Shown here: in pieces, positions 53,766 through 64,000 of the stretch | Numbering within the stretch: the stretch's first letter is position 1 | Layout: each line of letters opens with the position of its first letter | From: Zygnema cylindricum | Taxonomy: Eukaryota; Streptophyta; Zygnematophyceae; Zygnematales; Zygnemataceae | Assembly (NCBI GenBank): GCA_037447655.1 | Contig: JBBHKE010000307.1 | Location: forward strand, 67,738 to 131,737 | Reading direction: 5' to 3' | DNA length: 64,000 bases | Notes under the pieces: model-generated | What the model saw: only the letters and a program-made list of their open reading frames with translations | Databases searched by the model: none | What the model was told of the DNA's origin: nothing | Program-made: the position numbers and the translations under genes

Positions 53766-55480
53766 GTAACAAACGCTAGAAAGAGTTCGGTTCTCTTTCA
53801 TGTATGTATATGTATATGTATATATAAATGATAAAAAAAGATTCCTTTTTCCCAAAGAGTACCTCACCCGCCCCGAAAATTGGACACAAAAGGACAAAAA
53901 AAATTATTACTTTTAAAAAAATACAACAAATAAGCCATGGTTATTTGGACGTAGGTGAACTTACACAAATCAAAAAAAAAAAATTATGAATGGGAAATTT
54001 TGTCACTAAAGTCAAATCAACTATCAAAGCGGTGTTTGAGTATCTCACTAATGGGAAGCAACCAACAGGGTTTGTTGGTTACAAATGAGTACAGATGCGA
54101 AAATCAACAAGGTAGTTAAAAGCAACACATGAGGAAAGGAGAAATTAACAAAGTGGTACTAGGAGGAACCAATGGGAATTTGGAAATAAAGAAGTATTCT
54201 TGGGCATGCATGCGGTTTTGCATGCACTCTTAGGGAATTGTTATAGTGTAGCAACTCGTACGGTATAATAATTGAAGCATTTGGCGAGACAAAATTGAAA
54301 TGTGTTACAAATTACTTCACGCGGATTGGGCCGTCCATTTTTATTTCTAATTCAAGAATTCAACGTCCGGTCACGTGTTCATTTGCCACAACAGTTTAAG
54401 TTGAGTTCCATGACCGCCAAACATAGGGCGACGTGCTATGTGGTGAAGACATGGAAGTTCACGTTAAATAGTTACAGTTTAAATTTACTCCTACAAAAGA
54501 AAAGAGGTGGTTAGCAAAGATATTGTCGTTGGTTGACATGTTTGAGAAACGTCGACCAAAAACAGAGTTTGTTTAGCCTTTTGACGTTTCTCTCAAAAAA
54601 AGGGAACGTTGAGATATTTGGTGAATCGACAGATTGGTCAAAATCGCATCATATTATATTTTTTTCGTTTAGTGCGCTTCTCTGTTCGTTTTGTGCACTT
54701 TCAATGTTGCTTCATTCGTTCTCAAGTTATTTTGTACATATAATTTAGAAAAGAGTAATCGATCCACCGCACATGTTTATTTCCGGTATTTAGGGTTCAA
54801 GTAACAATTTGGCGACACACTCAATAAGAGGAGAAATGCTAGAATCAGTTGAATGCAAAATTGTATGCGATTCTGACTCGTTGTAACGAATTTTAGTTTG
54901 TGTCGGTTTGTTTTTGGTGTGATTTTTATTCTGGCTCATTGTGTTAGATACAATGTTGTGAAACGAGTGTCAAAAAAATGTGCGTTTTATCAATTTGCCG
55001 AGTATCCATATCTTTCGAAGATGTCACCACGGCTGTTTTTTTTGTAGTATTGTGTATCCGCAAGGATTTGCTATAACCAGTATGGTCATTTTTTTGGGTT
55101 GTTAAAATCGATATATTAGCACGCGACATTGGTGTTATCGCTGATAAACAAGCGATAATATCTGTTGTTTATTGGTGATAACACTGATATGGATAATTAT
55201 CGCGTTAACTTTACAAACCGTATAGCTAAATGTACAACCCGTACACATAATTGTACAGGTTATTCCCTAAGCGCGCCGCTGACCCTCAGTCCCCCAGTTT
55301 TCAAAAACTATTCACCAAATTTGCTTGTTTGTTCTAAAGTATAGGGGATTTACTTGGGTTCCACGCTCTTATGCCCTCCCAGAATGTCATTTTGAATTAT
55401 CAAAAAATGGTAAAAGTAAATGGTGGAAGTCTAACATATTTGTTCGTGTGCTCTGTTTGTCTAGTTTTTGAAGAAGTTTA
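53766..55480. other. No gene recognised; one hairpin
   Basis: A TATG microsatellite lies at 53796-53830. The 18-base arms TGTTATCGCTGATAAACA (55133-55150) and 55166-55183 are inverted repeats with three mismatches. Otherwise nothing was recognised. Confidence 0.5.
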
Positions 55481-56492
55481 TCCAAATCTGTGTCCACCAT
55501 TCGACTACAAAATACAGGAAGCCTTTAGATAGTTATTAGCTAACCCACTTTCAATAGCAACCACTGCTACCCAAGTGGACACGCAGACAAATTGGCTGCA
55601 CCTCTGTGCAGCCTAGACTCCCCTGCGTCTGTAGCAAAAAGAATCACTCAAAACGGCCAACCAGCCGATTAGTTATGAGGCAGTAAAAATGCCAATTTGT
55701 ACAAACTTCAAAGGGAGAGGTGACTACCTACCAAATTTTCTAAGTCCTGATTCCCTCTAATAACTTCTATCTACTGAAGTACGGACCAATCAGATTATTG
55801 TACCGTACCAAAAAGTACTACTATCGGTATACCTTTTGTACGGCATATGTACGACAAGGCTATTAAGTGGACGCGTGTCTGTTTTTTACTCGTCCGTATG
55901 TTCCTCGGCATTCCCATGACCAAATGTCATCTCTCCACGTGGCTCCAAGTCATGCCACGTCACAAAATGCCAAATTGACCATTCTATAATCTCAGCGAAG
56001 ATGTATGCCATTGGATAAGAACCGGCATTAAATGTCGTTTGGTGAAAACAAATGTCAGATTCATTTTTTCGTGCGGGATCCAGTTCGCACTGAATTTAAC
56101 CTAATCTATGATGTTACATTTACATTTCCATTTATTGGATTACGGGACATAAAATACTTTAAATATGAGTCACACCATATATACTCACATACTATAGCAT
56201 TTAGCATTGGTCCTAGTCTAATAGGATAAAGCTGACCGCTATTGGCCAACTTGACGAACCGCAGGTAACGGGATCAAATCCCGTGTTCGTCAAGGATATT
56301 TTTTAGTAACCTACTAAAAATAACTGCCTGTTGAACTAAGGCAGCTATGGATCGACACCCTCTCTATCCTTCAGTGAATACAACAAGTATGGGGGCTAGA
56401 GAGAGGAAGTGGAGGCATGCTGCCCGTCGTTTTCTTTTATCCTAACAAATTTAAACCTAGAAAATACTCTAGAAATCTATTAATTTCAACAC
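55481..56492 (-). repeat. Copia 3' LTR, about 1.0 kb
   Basis: On the minus strand it starts TGTTGAAATTAATAG at 56492 after the purine tract. Its far end at 55481 is placed by alignment with the 5' LTR end at 60916. It contains the nested hairpin at 56250-56294. Confidence 0.8.
56250..56294 (+). other. tRNA-minihelix-like nested hairpin in LTR, copy B
   Basis: The outer stem CTTGACGAAC (56250-56259) pairs perfectly with 56285-56294. The inner stem ACGGGAT (56268-56274) pairs perfectly with 56278-56284. The inner 3' arm runs directly into the outer 3' arm, as T arm and acceptor stem do in tRNA; eight bases replace the D and anticodon arms. GGATCAAATCC is close to a B box. Confidence 0.65.
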
Positions 56493-56555
56493 TCCCTTTA
56501 TTTTCTAGTCTAATTTTAATTTTTTTTTCAACCCGCACTTTTCCTGACAATATTT

Positions 56556-58080
56556 TTATTTATGAGAGAGCACAAGTTTGGTCATCATGTCAACCACCAT
56601 TTCTTCATCAGGTCTATACACAAGATTTAAAATTTTATTTTCAACTTTTTCCCTTACGAAGCTTAATCTTATGTCCATATGTTTTGCTTTGAAATGGTGT
56701 TTTGGATTGGCAGCAATTGCAATTGCAGCTTGATTATCGCAAAAGACTTCATGCACTCCCTCTTTTATATATCCGAGTTCTTGCAAGAATGACTTCACCC
56801 ACATTAGTACTTTTACAACAAAACAAGACGCCATATACTCAGCCTCCATAGTAGACTGAGCAAACACCTTTTGTTGCTTACTGCTCAAATTGCAAGCACC
56901 TTACCCCACATATAAAGCATATCCAAAAGTGCATCTTCTCATAAGTGCATCCCCATAACTGGCATCACTCCAAGTGGTGATATTAGTGTGCTCCCCTCCC
57001 AAATGTAACCATAATTCTATGGTTCCAAACAGATATCTCATGACTCTCTTGGCTGCCTCCCAATCTCTATTTGTAGGATCATTAAGACTCCTACTGAGGA
57101 CTTCTACTGCTGCCGCTATTTCCGGACTTCTACTGCTGCCGCTATGTCCGGACTTCTACTGCTGCCGCTATGTCCGGACTTCTACTGCTGCCGCTATGTC
57201 CGGCCTTGTACAGTTCATAAAGTAGATCAAACTTCCTACGACCTGTCTGTAAGGAATAGACTTTATAAACTCTCTCTTCTCAAGACTCATCTGATCATTT
57301 AAGATTATCACTCCTCCTTCTACACTCCCATTATTTACTTTCTTTAAGTACATGGGAGTAATACAACTATTAGCTTTCTCCATTTAAAATTTCTCAAGCA
57401 TATTTCCTATTGCTTCTTTTTGAGTGAGTCTTATGATCCTCTTCCCCCTATCTCTTTCCATCTAAATTCCCTAAATGTATCTTGCCTCACCTAAATCCTT
57501 CATATCAAATCTGCTTCTAAGATCTTTCTTTAGCCTATTAATCTTTTCCAAAGATTTACACAACAGATGTAGATCATCCACATAAATTGCAATAAAAATG
57601 ACACCATTCTCATCTTCAAACATATAGATAGAATGGGTGGAGCTGATCCAGATATATCCCTGACCAGTGAGAAACTCATCTAGTTTCTCATTCCACTGTC
57701 AAGGAGCTTGCTTTAGTCCATACAAGGACTTTATGAGCCTACAGACTTTGCTGTCTTCGCCATTCTCCACGAATCCCTCTGGTTGTCGCATGAAGATTTC
57801 TTCTTCTGACTCACAATTGAGAAATGCTGTCTTAATGTCCATCTGAGGAATTTCCATGTCTTCTGTTGCTGCTAGACTGAGGAGAATCCTTACTGATGGG
57901 AACCGAACAACTGGAGCAAAAGTCTCTTCATAGTCAATCCCCACTTTTTGGGTGAACCCCTTTGCTACCAAACGAGCCTTATATCTCTCAATAGTACTAT
58001 CAAGGTTCAATTTTAGTTTAAACACCAATTTACAGCCGTTACGTTTTCTATCATGAGGACAGTCCGCTAGTTCTTAAGTA
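56556..58080 (-). pseudogene. Copia reverse transcriptase and RNase H
   Basis: The minus strand reads YKARLVAKGFTQKVGIDYEE, MDIKTAFLNCESEEEIFM, SLYGLKQAP, a stop, QWNEKLDEFL, then FIAIYVDDLHLL (YVDD at 57572-57583). RNase H follows as WSDASYGDALM, STMEAEYMASCF and EVFCDNQAAIAIA, ending at about 56556. Catalytic motifs survive. At least five stops and a four-copy 26-bp expansion (57099-57202) break the frame. Confidence 0.93.
57099..57202. repeat. 26-bp tandem repeat, four copies, inside Copia RT
   Basis: Four near-identical copies of a unit starting GACTTCTACTGCTGCCGC. Only one unit is needed to code PDIAAAVEV. Three extra units add 78 bp, which restores the outer frame but reads through stops inside. 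Confidence 0.92.
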
Positions 58081-58539
58081 TTTCCCTCTATGATAAAGGC
58101 CATCTCATCATTTATAGCTCTAATCCATTTGTCTTTCTTTGGGTTGTTTACGGTCCCCCGAGTATGACTGAGGCTCCACTAGATGAGATAGCTTAGTTAC
58201 CTTGTGAGCCGCCTGTTTTTCTTGAATCCTTTTGCTGCTCCTTCTCCCCCCCTCAAACTCTGAGGCTGAGATGGAGGGAAGTCTTGGATTTCTCCTAAGT
58301 GTCTCATCGGCTCCCCTATCCATGGAAGCCGGTTCTAATCCCTCCTCTTCAATCTCCTCGAAGTCCATAGTAATATGTGACGTTTCCGTTGGATTGCCTT
58401 TGTCTTTGATCTCCCCTGAATTTGCAATCCCTATTTCACTCATGTCCCTCTCAGGAAGGATGGAGTCCCCCTCATTTTCAGACTCAAATCTGATTCTTAT
58501 CTTTTGGTATATTTAAAAGGGTCAAATGATTTCCCTTCA

Positions 58540-59563
58540 TCCATGACAACTAGGTGTTTGACCAGAATGATATCTCTCTTTGGTACGTCATAGACTCTAT
58601 ATCCCTTGACATCCTCATCATATCCTACAAAGTATTCGGGTTCCCTTAGCATCTAAATTCCAGTTTTTCTTATCCGTGTCAAGCCTTTAAACTTGGCTAC
58701 CAAATTCTCTAAAGTGAGAGATATCTAGTTTCCTTCCCACCCATCTCTCATAAGGTGTCATTTTATTTACAGCTGGGGTAATGACTCTATTATTAATGTA
58801 GTTGGCACAATTCAAGGCCTTTGCCCAAAATCTCTTCCTATTTTCTTCTCCGCGAACATACTACATACACTATCTACTAGTGTTCGGTTCAACCTCTCAG
58901 CTACCCTATTTTCTTCCGGGTTATATGGTACCGTTTTTTGTTGTTGAACTCCCTCATTTCTCAAGTATTCTACAAACTAGTTAGAGGTATATTCCACCCC
59001 ATTATCACTCTTTATCCTCTTAATGGGGGTTCCATGCAACTTCTCACTCCAAGCTTTATAACTTTGAAGCAAGTAAATGTTTCAGACTTTGGTTTTAGGA
59101 AGTAGACTCTAGAGTATCTAGACGAGTCATCGGTTATTGTCAACATAAACCTCTTTCCTCCAACGTAAGGCACTTTTGCAGGTCCCCAAATATCTATGTG
59201 GACTAGATCTAGTAACTTCTCACCTCTATATGTGGCAGCTATAGGAAAGGGAAGTCTGTGAGCCTTACCTTGAGCACAGCCACTACAATCATTCATCATT
59301 TCATTATCCCCAAACAGAATGCCTTCTACTACCCCAAACTTATTCATTTTCCTCAACCTATCAAAATGCACATGCCCCAATCGTTTATGCCAAATCATCA
59401 ACTTTGGAACACCAAAATAGTAAGCATTCTTCTTTTCATTACTTAGATTAAGCCTAAACATTCCTTGGCTACCCTTATCTGCTGTGAAGTCAACTCCATC
59501 CCCATACATAGCTGTAAAGACTCCCTTTCTGGTGAAGGTATCAAACTCTTTGTCATCTAACAT
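58540..59563 (-). pseudogene. Copia integrase
   Basis: The HHCC zinc finger (WHKRLGHVHFDRLRKM, then CSGCAQGKAHRLPFP) is followed by LVHIDIWGPAKV and TITDDSSRYSRVYFLK. After a frameshift near 59060 come IKSDNGVEYTSN and PYNPEENRVAERLNRTL, which complete the D-D-E triad. GYDEDVKGYRVYDVPKRDII marks the C-terminal domain. The linker to RT (58443-58120) is acidic and Ser-rich. Confidence 0.92.
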
Positions 59564-59586
59564 AGACGTAGAGACAAGATTTTTAC

Positions 59587-59800
59587 TCAGCTGAGGAATT
59601 TAGAGTACATCTGAAAATGTGAGTATTTAGTCTTACCCTCTACTAAGATTTTCAGATCTACTAATCCCACTAGATCAGTAGTAACCACTCTCCCATCCCC
59701 AAACTCTATTTCTACTGTAGGGATTTTCCTTAGCTTAGTGAAAAGGTCTTTTTCACGACACATATGCATGGATGAACGTGAGTCGATGATCCATCTTTCT
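59587..59800 (-). pseudogene. Copia protease with altered active site
   Basis: The minus strand reads WIIDSRSSMHMC, where Copia proteases have DSGAS or DSGAT. Gly of the catalytic D-(S/T)-G triad is replaced by Arg. VEIEFGDGRVVTTDLVG and a frameshift towards IPQLSKNLVS follow, joining the integrase part. Confidence 0.82.
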
Positions 59801-59819
59801 TGTGGAGCTTCCCGAATTG

Positions 59820-60870
59820 CTCTAAGGGCACAGTTCTATCTCCGAGGGATCTCCTTCTCCTCCAAACTCTCGTCAAGAAGACGCTCCCCATCCTCCTCCG
59901 AAGACTCGTCCTCGGTCTCCCCTGTCACCTTTGTGACCAAAAGTGCCTCTTTCTTTCCTCCAGAAGAACCTCCTCCATGGTTCTCTTCGAGCCTCAGCTC
60001 CGATAGCTTGACACAATCCGCGATAAAGTGTCTCGGCTTTTTGCAAAATGACATAGGCCCTTTGGGGGCCTCTGTCCTCCAGGCTTAACTCTTTCTCCTT
60101 TGTACGGTTTTTTCGGGTCCGGTTTCCAACTGTCCCCTCCGGCGACTAGAGGTTGAACGCTCTTTCCTCATCTCCTGATTTTAATTGTGTTCTCTTGCAC
60201 AAGTATCATGCGGACCACTGTATTCCACTTCCATGAATAATCAGTCATTTCCTAAACTCTGTACACTATATTCTCATACTCGTCGGGTAACTTCATGATA
60301 AGAGTGTGTACCTTCATCTTCATTGTACCTATCTAATCGACACTCTCCATCTCCATATACAAACAAGAAAGATCATTACGGTAGTCTAACATATTTCCCC
60401 CTTTGTAAGTATAATTTCCCAACTTTTGCTTTGCCAATTGGAGCTCTTGAATCATACCACCTCTATAGATCTCTATCAAACTCACCCACCACTCCTCGCC
60501 CTTGTAAACGTGAAAGTGAGGAGTTTCCAAAGCTTGTGTGAGGTGTCTCAAAATGAAGTTCTTGGCAACCATGTTGGTGTCTTCCCACATTTGAGTATCG
60601 GTCTCCACGGTCTTCACAATCGCCCCTCCGAGTGTCGTGGGAATAGGAGCAATAGGATACAGAGGTGTCTCCTTTTATTTCCCCTTTTCAGACACATTGC
60701 TGTCCCCATCATCTGCCTCCTTTGTTGCAGCAGATGTTGCTTCAAAAAACCTTATTCCACCAAATCTAGGTGGTGTTCCCTGAGGTGGACGTTTCACTTG
60801 TCCACTAACAATACCCCACTATCGTTTTTCACACAAAGCTCTTATCATCATGGCTACCCTAAAGATAAAC
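59820..60870 (-). pseudogene. Copia gag
   Basis: The frame begins near 60855 (MMIRALCEKRYWGIVSGQ). UBN2-type blocks HLTQALETPHFHVYKG, ELQLAKQKLGNYTYKGGNM and LIMKLPDEYENIVY follow, with in-frame TAA, TAG, TAG and TGA. The zinc knuckle FCKKPRHFIADC needs one more base to recover its first Cys (CHF is read one frame over). Confidence 0.85.
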
Positions 60871-60904
60871 CCTGATCCATTTAAGATGGGCACCCTAGAG
60901 GTTT

Positions 60905-60914
60905 GGCCCATAAC
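60905..60914 (-). promoter_or_regulatory. Primer-binding site, half initiator tRNA-Met type
   Basis: One base after the LTR end (CA at 60916-60917) the minus strand reads GTTATGGGCC. This is complementary to the anticodon-arm region of plant initiator tRNA-Met, not its 3' end. Drosophila copia uses such an internal site. Confidence 0.6.
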
Positions 60915-60915
60915 A

Positions 60916-61136
60916 TGCAAACCTGTGTCCTATATTGGACTACAGAATACAATAATCCTCTAGATAGCTATTAGCTAACCCACTTTCAATGGAAACCCCT
61001 GCTACCCAAGCAAACAAGCAGACAACGTGACTTCACGCCTGTGGAGCGTGAACTCTCCTAAGTCCGTAGGAAAAAGAATCTATGAAAACGCTCAACCAGG
61101 CGATAAGTTATGAGGCAGTAAAAATGCCAATTTGTC
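60916..61136 (-). repeat. Copia 5' LTR, truncated to 221 bp
   Basis: It aligns with 55481-55705 of the 3' LTR (TTAGCTAACCCACTTTCAAT, GTTATGAGGCAGTAAAAATG). Similarity stops abruptly after CCAATTTGT, so the outer three quarters, with the promoter, are missing. Confidence 0.8.
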
Positions 61137-62087
61137 CTTAGGCCGACGTCACCAAACAGGTAACTTTGTCCCTTGGGCGACCTCAACGACCGGGTAATTT
61201 TCAAAGTACCACCTGGGCAATCATCTTTAAACGTTAGATCTAGGCTGCTCAAACCTATGAATACGATGAAACCGCCACCAGAGTAATGCGTCTTCAACCG
61301 TCTATCTTTCGTTCGTGACCGTCCGATTTTTTGTCAATTTATCAGTCGAATTTTCCACAAACTTTTCCCAAAGGAAAAGATGTCTACTCTCCTCTTAGAC
61401 TTCACTATTTATTTATCATTGCCCTTGACTGGCCAGGCCATAATCAAAGCTCCGCTGAACAGGTTTTACCATAGCCAGTCATTGATGAGCAAGGACTCAA
61501 ACTTACCAATGCAAAAACGTGTCAATTCTCTTACTAATAACGTTGCATTTCCAACCAATCAAACACTACGTTTCATTACGTAACATTTACGTGCAAAAGT
61601 GCGTGCCAAATGAAACATGACTTCACACGAACGTGCGTCACAAATTTCGCACGCGAAACTTACTACGAAATTCAATAAAGTGAAATGGACGTTTCATACT
61701 AAAATTGTCCGAAACGGACCACCGTGCGTACTAAATGGCATATTGATTTGTTTGGTACTTTTTTAAATGTACGCCTGAAATTTCGCGACTAATGTTTGAT
61801 TCTTAACCCGTTTCAATAAACCCACTTGTTAGTTTTACCCTACGTTGTCTTCTAAATACACTAATCGCTATAGATTTATAAATACACCTCCAAAACGTGC
61901 GATTCGTTCGCGGACCTCCACCAGATTCATTCCTCTATATTCATAACACCTAAATCACCTTTACAAACAAGTTTGAACCGCTTTTAGTGTTACACTGATA
62001 CACACACGGAGTGTGATAATAATTCAAATCATTAAAATTTAGGGAATTGCTAAACGCAAAGATGATTTTTGCTGTGTGCGGGCAGTT
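61137..62087. other. No gene recognised
   Basis: No coding match. CACTAATCGCTATAGATTT near 61858 faintly resembles the end of the 26.9-kb MITE. Confidence 0.5.
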
Positions 62088-62330
62088 GTCAAAAATCGTA
62101 CCTGTGAAATACATTGTCGTAGAAGCTACCTACTTCTAAGTTCAGATTTGACGGTCAATCTGTTAAACAACTTTGACTGGCGAAATATTGTAACAGCGGT
62201 TAGAAAACTGCCGCGCTTGCTAACGTCCACCGTCATAAAAAAAAAAATCAACTCACACGGCCGGCGCAGGATTACTGTAACAAAACTACGGCAGCCACAT
62301 ATATATAAAATGGCTGCTTGCAGGTAGTTA
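62088..62330. repeat. Long inverted repeat, left arm
   Basis: It pairs with the reverse complement of 63573-63823 over about 245 bp. Shared blocks include TACTTCTAAG, TCAGATTTGAC, GCGAAATA and GCGCTTGC, plus CAGGTAGTTA at the inner end. By eye most positions agree. Confidence 0.85.
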
Positions 62331-62652
62331 CTCACTTGACGTGAGCTCTACTGTGAAAGCACACAGCGACATTTGACTTAGCCGCAAAAATGGAATGAAA
62401 TTGCGAACGGTTATGCTGAACTTGGACAAAAATTAAAAGACGACGTAATCCATGTATAAACTCGCACGAAACAAAATAATTTTCGTGCAAAATATAAAAG
62501 CGTACCCGGGTATAAATATCAATGAAACTAAAATGACGCGTCGTCACGCACGACCAAATGAAGCCACACTTTTTACGAATCAACATTCCTACATTGAAAA
62601 GTTCTACATTGACCACATTTCGGTTTGCATTCTCCAAGGATTACGTGAAGTA
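62331..62652. other. Spacer between inverted arm and MITE
   Basis: About 320 bp without a recognised match; open frames overlap on both strands but show no motif. Confidence 0.4.
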
Positions 62653-63572
62653 GGGTACATCCCATGTAATCAAGACTTTGATAAAGTATTTCGACCGAAG
62701 GACTTTTCACTACTTCAAGAGTGTCCCTAGCGAAAATGAAATCAGAACTTTGAAATGTGACGGTTGTAGACGTAGGTACAACTTGTGACGATTGAAGCCA
62801 ACTGCGAAAATTTCGACGATTAGTGACTCCAACAAAAACAGCTACATTGGTAGACGTCTAGATTTTTGTGAAATCGTAGATGTTTAGGGTTTGGTGATAT
62901 TGTGACGTCACGCTCATTTGTGATAACGTCGACGTCACTGATTCAATAACTTTTTGCCATGGTTTTCCGATTTCGTTTTTTCTACTTTTCTCGCTCGACT
63001 TGCCATTTAAAAAAAACCTAAAAGTTTTCAAACATAATATTTTTAAAACATCTTTCATTTAATACCAACATTGTCGTCTCTCATTCTAAAAAGTGTGAGT
63101 TAAAGCGATGGTGTGAGAGGGAGATGGGAGAGGCGACGACGACGTAAAATTTTGCAAAGGACCCAATGAATGAAAGTGGAGGTTTGAGACCCCTGCAGAT
63201 TTTTTTCGGTACATGCGCGTGACGGGCACGAAGAAAAATAGCGAGGACTCTCCCTCGTCCTAAAATTTTCACACTCTTGTGGCGCATGCATGGGTCATTT
63301 TTCATTCGGTTTTTGGGCGGTACTTGAACTAAAATCACCCCCTCGAGGTGATTTTGGGTGCTGGATTCTCTTGCTCGGGGGTTTTAAAGGGGAAAACGCC
63401 AAAATGCGTTCACGCGACGACAAACACGCAGTACATCCAAAGTATGAATTGGCGTTCAGTCTACTTTGGTAAAAATGATTTTGTGGACGGCTAAAGTTTT
63501 TGTCAAAGTTCCCTGAATTTTAGGGCAAAAAGACAGAGAAAAGTAGATGCTTTAATACATGGGGACGTACCC
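62653..63572. mobile_element. Harbinger-type MITE nested at the right arm
   Basis: The left end GGGTACATCCCATGTA and the complement of the right end, GGGTACGTCCCCATGTA, are inverted repeats of the family at 17.3 and 24.5 kb. The right side is followed by TAA, which is also the inner end of the inverted-repeat arm. The left flank reads GTA rather than TAA, so the target duplication is imperfect. No transposase is present. Confidence 0.75.
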
Positions 63573-63823
63573 TAACTACCTGCGCGCAACCATTTTATTT
63601 ATATGTGGCTGCCACAGTTTTGTTACAGTTTTGTTACAGTAAACCGTCGGCCGTGTAAATTGTTTTTTTTTTTTCATGACGGTCGACGTTTGCAAGCGCG
63701 ACAGTTTCCTAACCGTCGTTACAGTATTTCGCTAGTCGAAGTTGTTCGACGGATTAACAGTCAAATCTGAGCTTAGAAGTACGTAGCTTGTACGAAAATG
63801 TACTTCACATGTACAATTTCTGA
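63573..63823. repeat. Long inverted repeat, right arm
   Basis: Inverse partner of 62088-62330. It begins TAACTACCTGCGCGC, directly after the MITE end. Confidence 0.85.
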
Positions 63824-64000
63824 AAACTAACACCTTTAATCGTTATTAGCGTATAGAAATTATTAGTGTAAAGAAAAAAATAGCGTCATTCATTCTAATT
63901 TAGTGCCAGAAGACGTGGCAGATTATGGTCCACGTCCTTAATAGTATATTTTATTATATTTAAGGTATCAATGTCAAAATTTTGGGGTGCCGATATATCG
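63824..64000. other. No gene recognised
   Basis: AT-rich tail. CGTTATTAGCGTA near 63840 faintly resembles the 26.9-kb MITE terminus. Confidence 0.4.

Larger units (their letters stand above)
55481..61136 (-). mobile_element. Copia retrotransposon, near complete but decayed
   Basis: On the minus strand the order is truncated 5' LTR (61136-60916), primer-binding site, gag, protease, integrase, RT, RNase H, polypurine tract (AAATAAAGGGAG) and a full 3' LTR (56492-55481). Integrase before RT defines Copia (Ty1). Gag and pol have many stops and frameshifts, the protease site is changed, and the 5' LTR lacks its promoter part. The copy is therefore dead. The LTR family also occurs at 5965-6956. 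Confidence 0.92.

Noticed and set aside
56250-56294. A complete tRNA gene
   Set aside because: D and anticodon arms are absent (eight bases in their place) and no A box is present; only a minihelix-like fold is supported.

Overview
The window is repeat-dense, AT-rich nuclear DNA of a eukaryote. A plant-lineage host fits best: 72-nt exons each coding one plant-type leucine-rich repeat (LRR), telo-box (AAACCCTAA) leader repeats, TACTAAC-like branch points, and degenerate Copia, Gypsy and PIF/Harbinger elements. A streptophyte (moss, fern ally or charophyte) is my first guess. A multicellular alga with LRR exon arrays cannot be excluded, because a Crypton element is also present and Cryptons are best known from fungi, stramenopiles and animals. 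There is no prokaryotic gene organisation. Nearly all long open frames are retroelement fossils or by-products of stop-poor low-complexity DNA.

Layout. 1-2.4 kb: nothing recognised. 2.4-5.0 kb: decayed Ty3/gypsy pol, minus strand (RT, RNase H, integrase). 6.0-7.0 kb: LTR of a Copia family seen again at 55.5 kb. 8.0-9.2 kb: AT-rich tandem repeats. 9.46-16.55 kb: a multi-exon Crypton (tyrosine recombinase plus GCR1_C-like domain) on the minus strand, split by a gag-only Copia at 9.80-13.74 kb. 17.26-23.69 kb: a PIF/Harbinger element with both genes, inverted termini and TAA target duplications. 24.5-25.3 kb: its short relative. 25.8-26.3 kb: telo-box repeats and a signal-peptide first exon. 26.9 kb: a MITE.

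29.05-48.83 kb (perhaps 26.16-50.28 kb): a plus-strand extracellular LRR gene. An upstream LRR exon is followed by ten tandemly duplicated LRR exons, two of them broken, and then a Cys-rich terminal exon that can also be spliced to a proline-rich exon. Its introns hold a Copia remnant (31.1-33.5 kb), a 2.9-kb homopurine tract (33.5-36.4 kb), a Copia RT fragment and probably a solo LTR (49.25-49.96 kb).

52.6-53.8 kb: a 15-bp minisatellite. 55.5-61.1 kb: a decayed but nearly complete Copia on the minus strand. 62.1-63.8 kb: 250-bp inverted-repeat arms with a nested Harbinger MITE.

The main points of interest are the spliced Crypton, the LRR exon array with its G-rich acceptor regions, and a compensatorily changed tRNA-minihelix-like hairpin in two Copia LTR copies. 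All similarity statements are by eye; no search was run.
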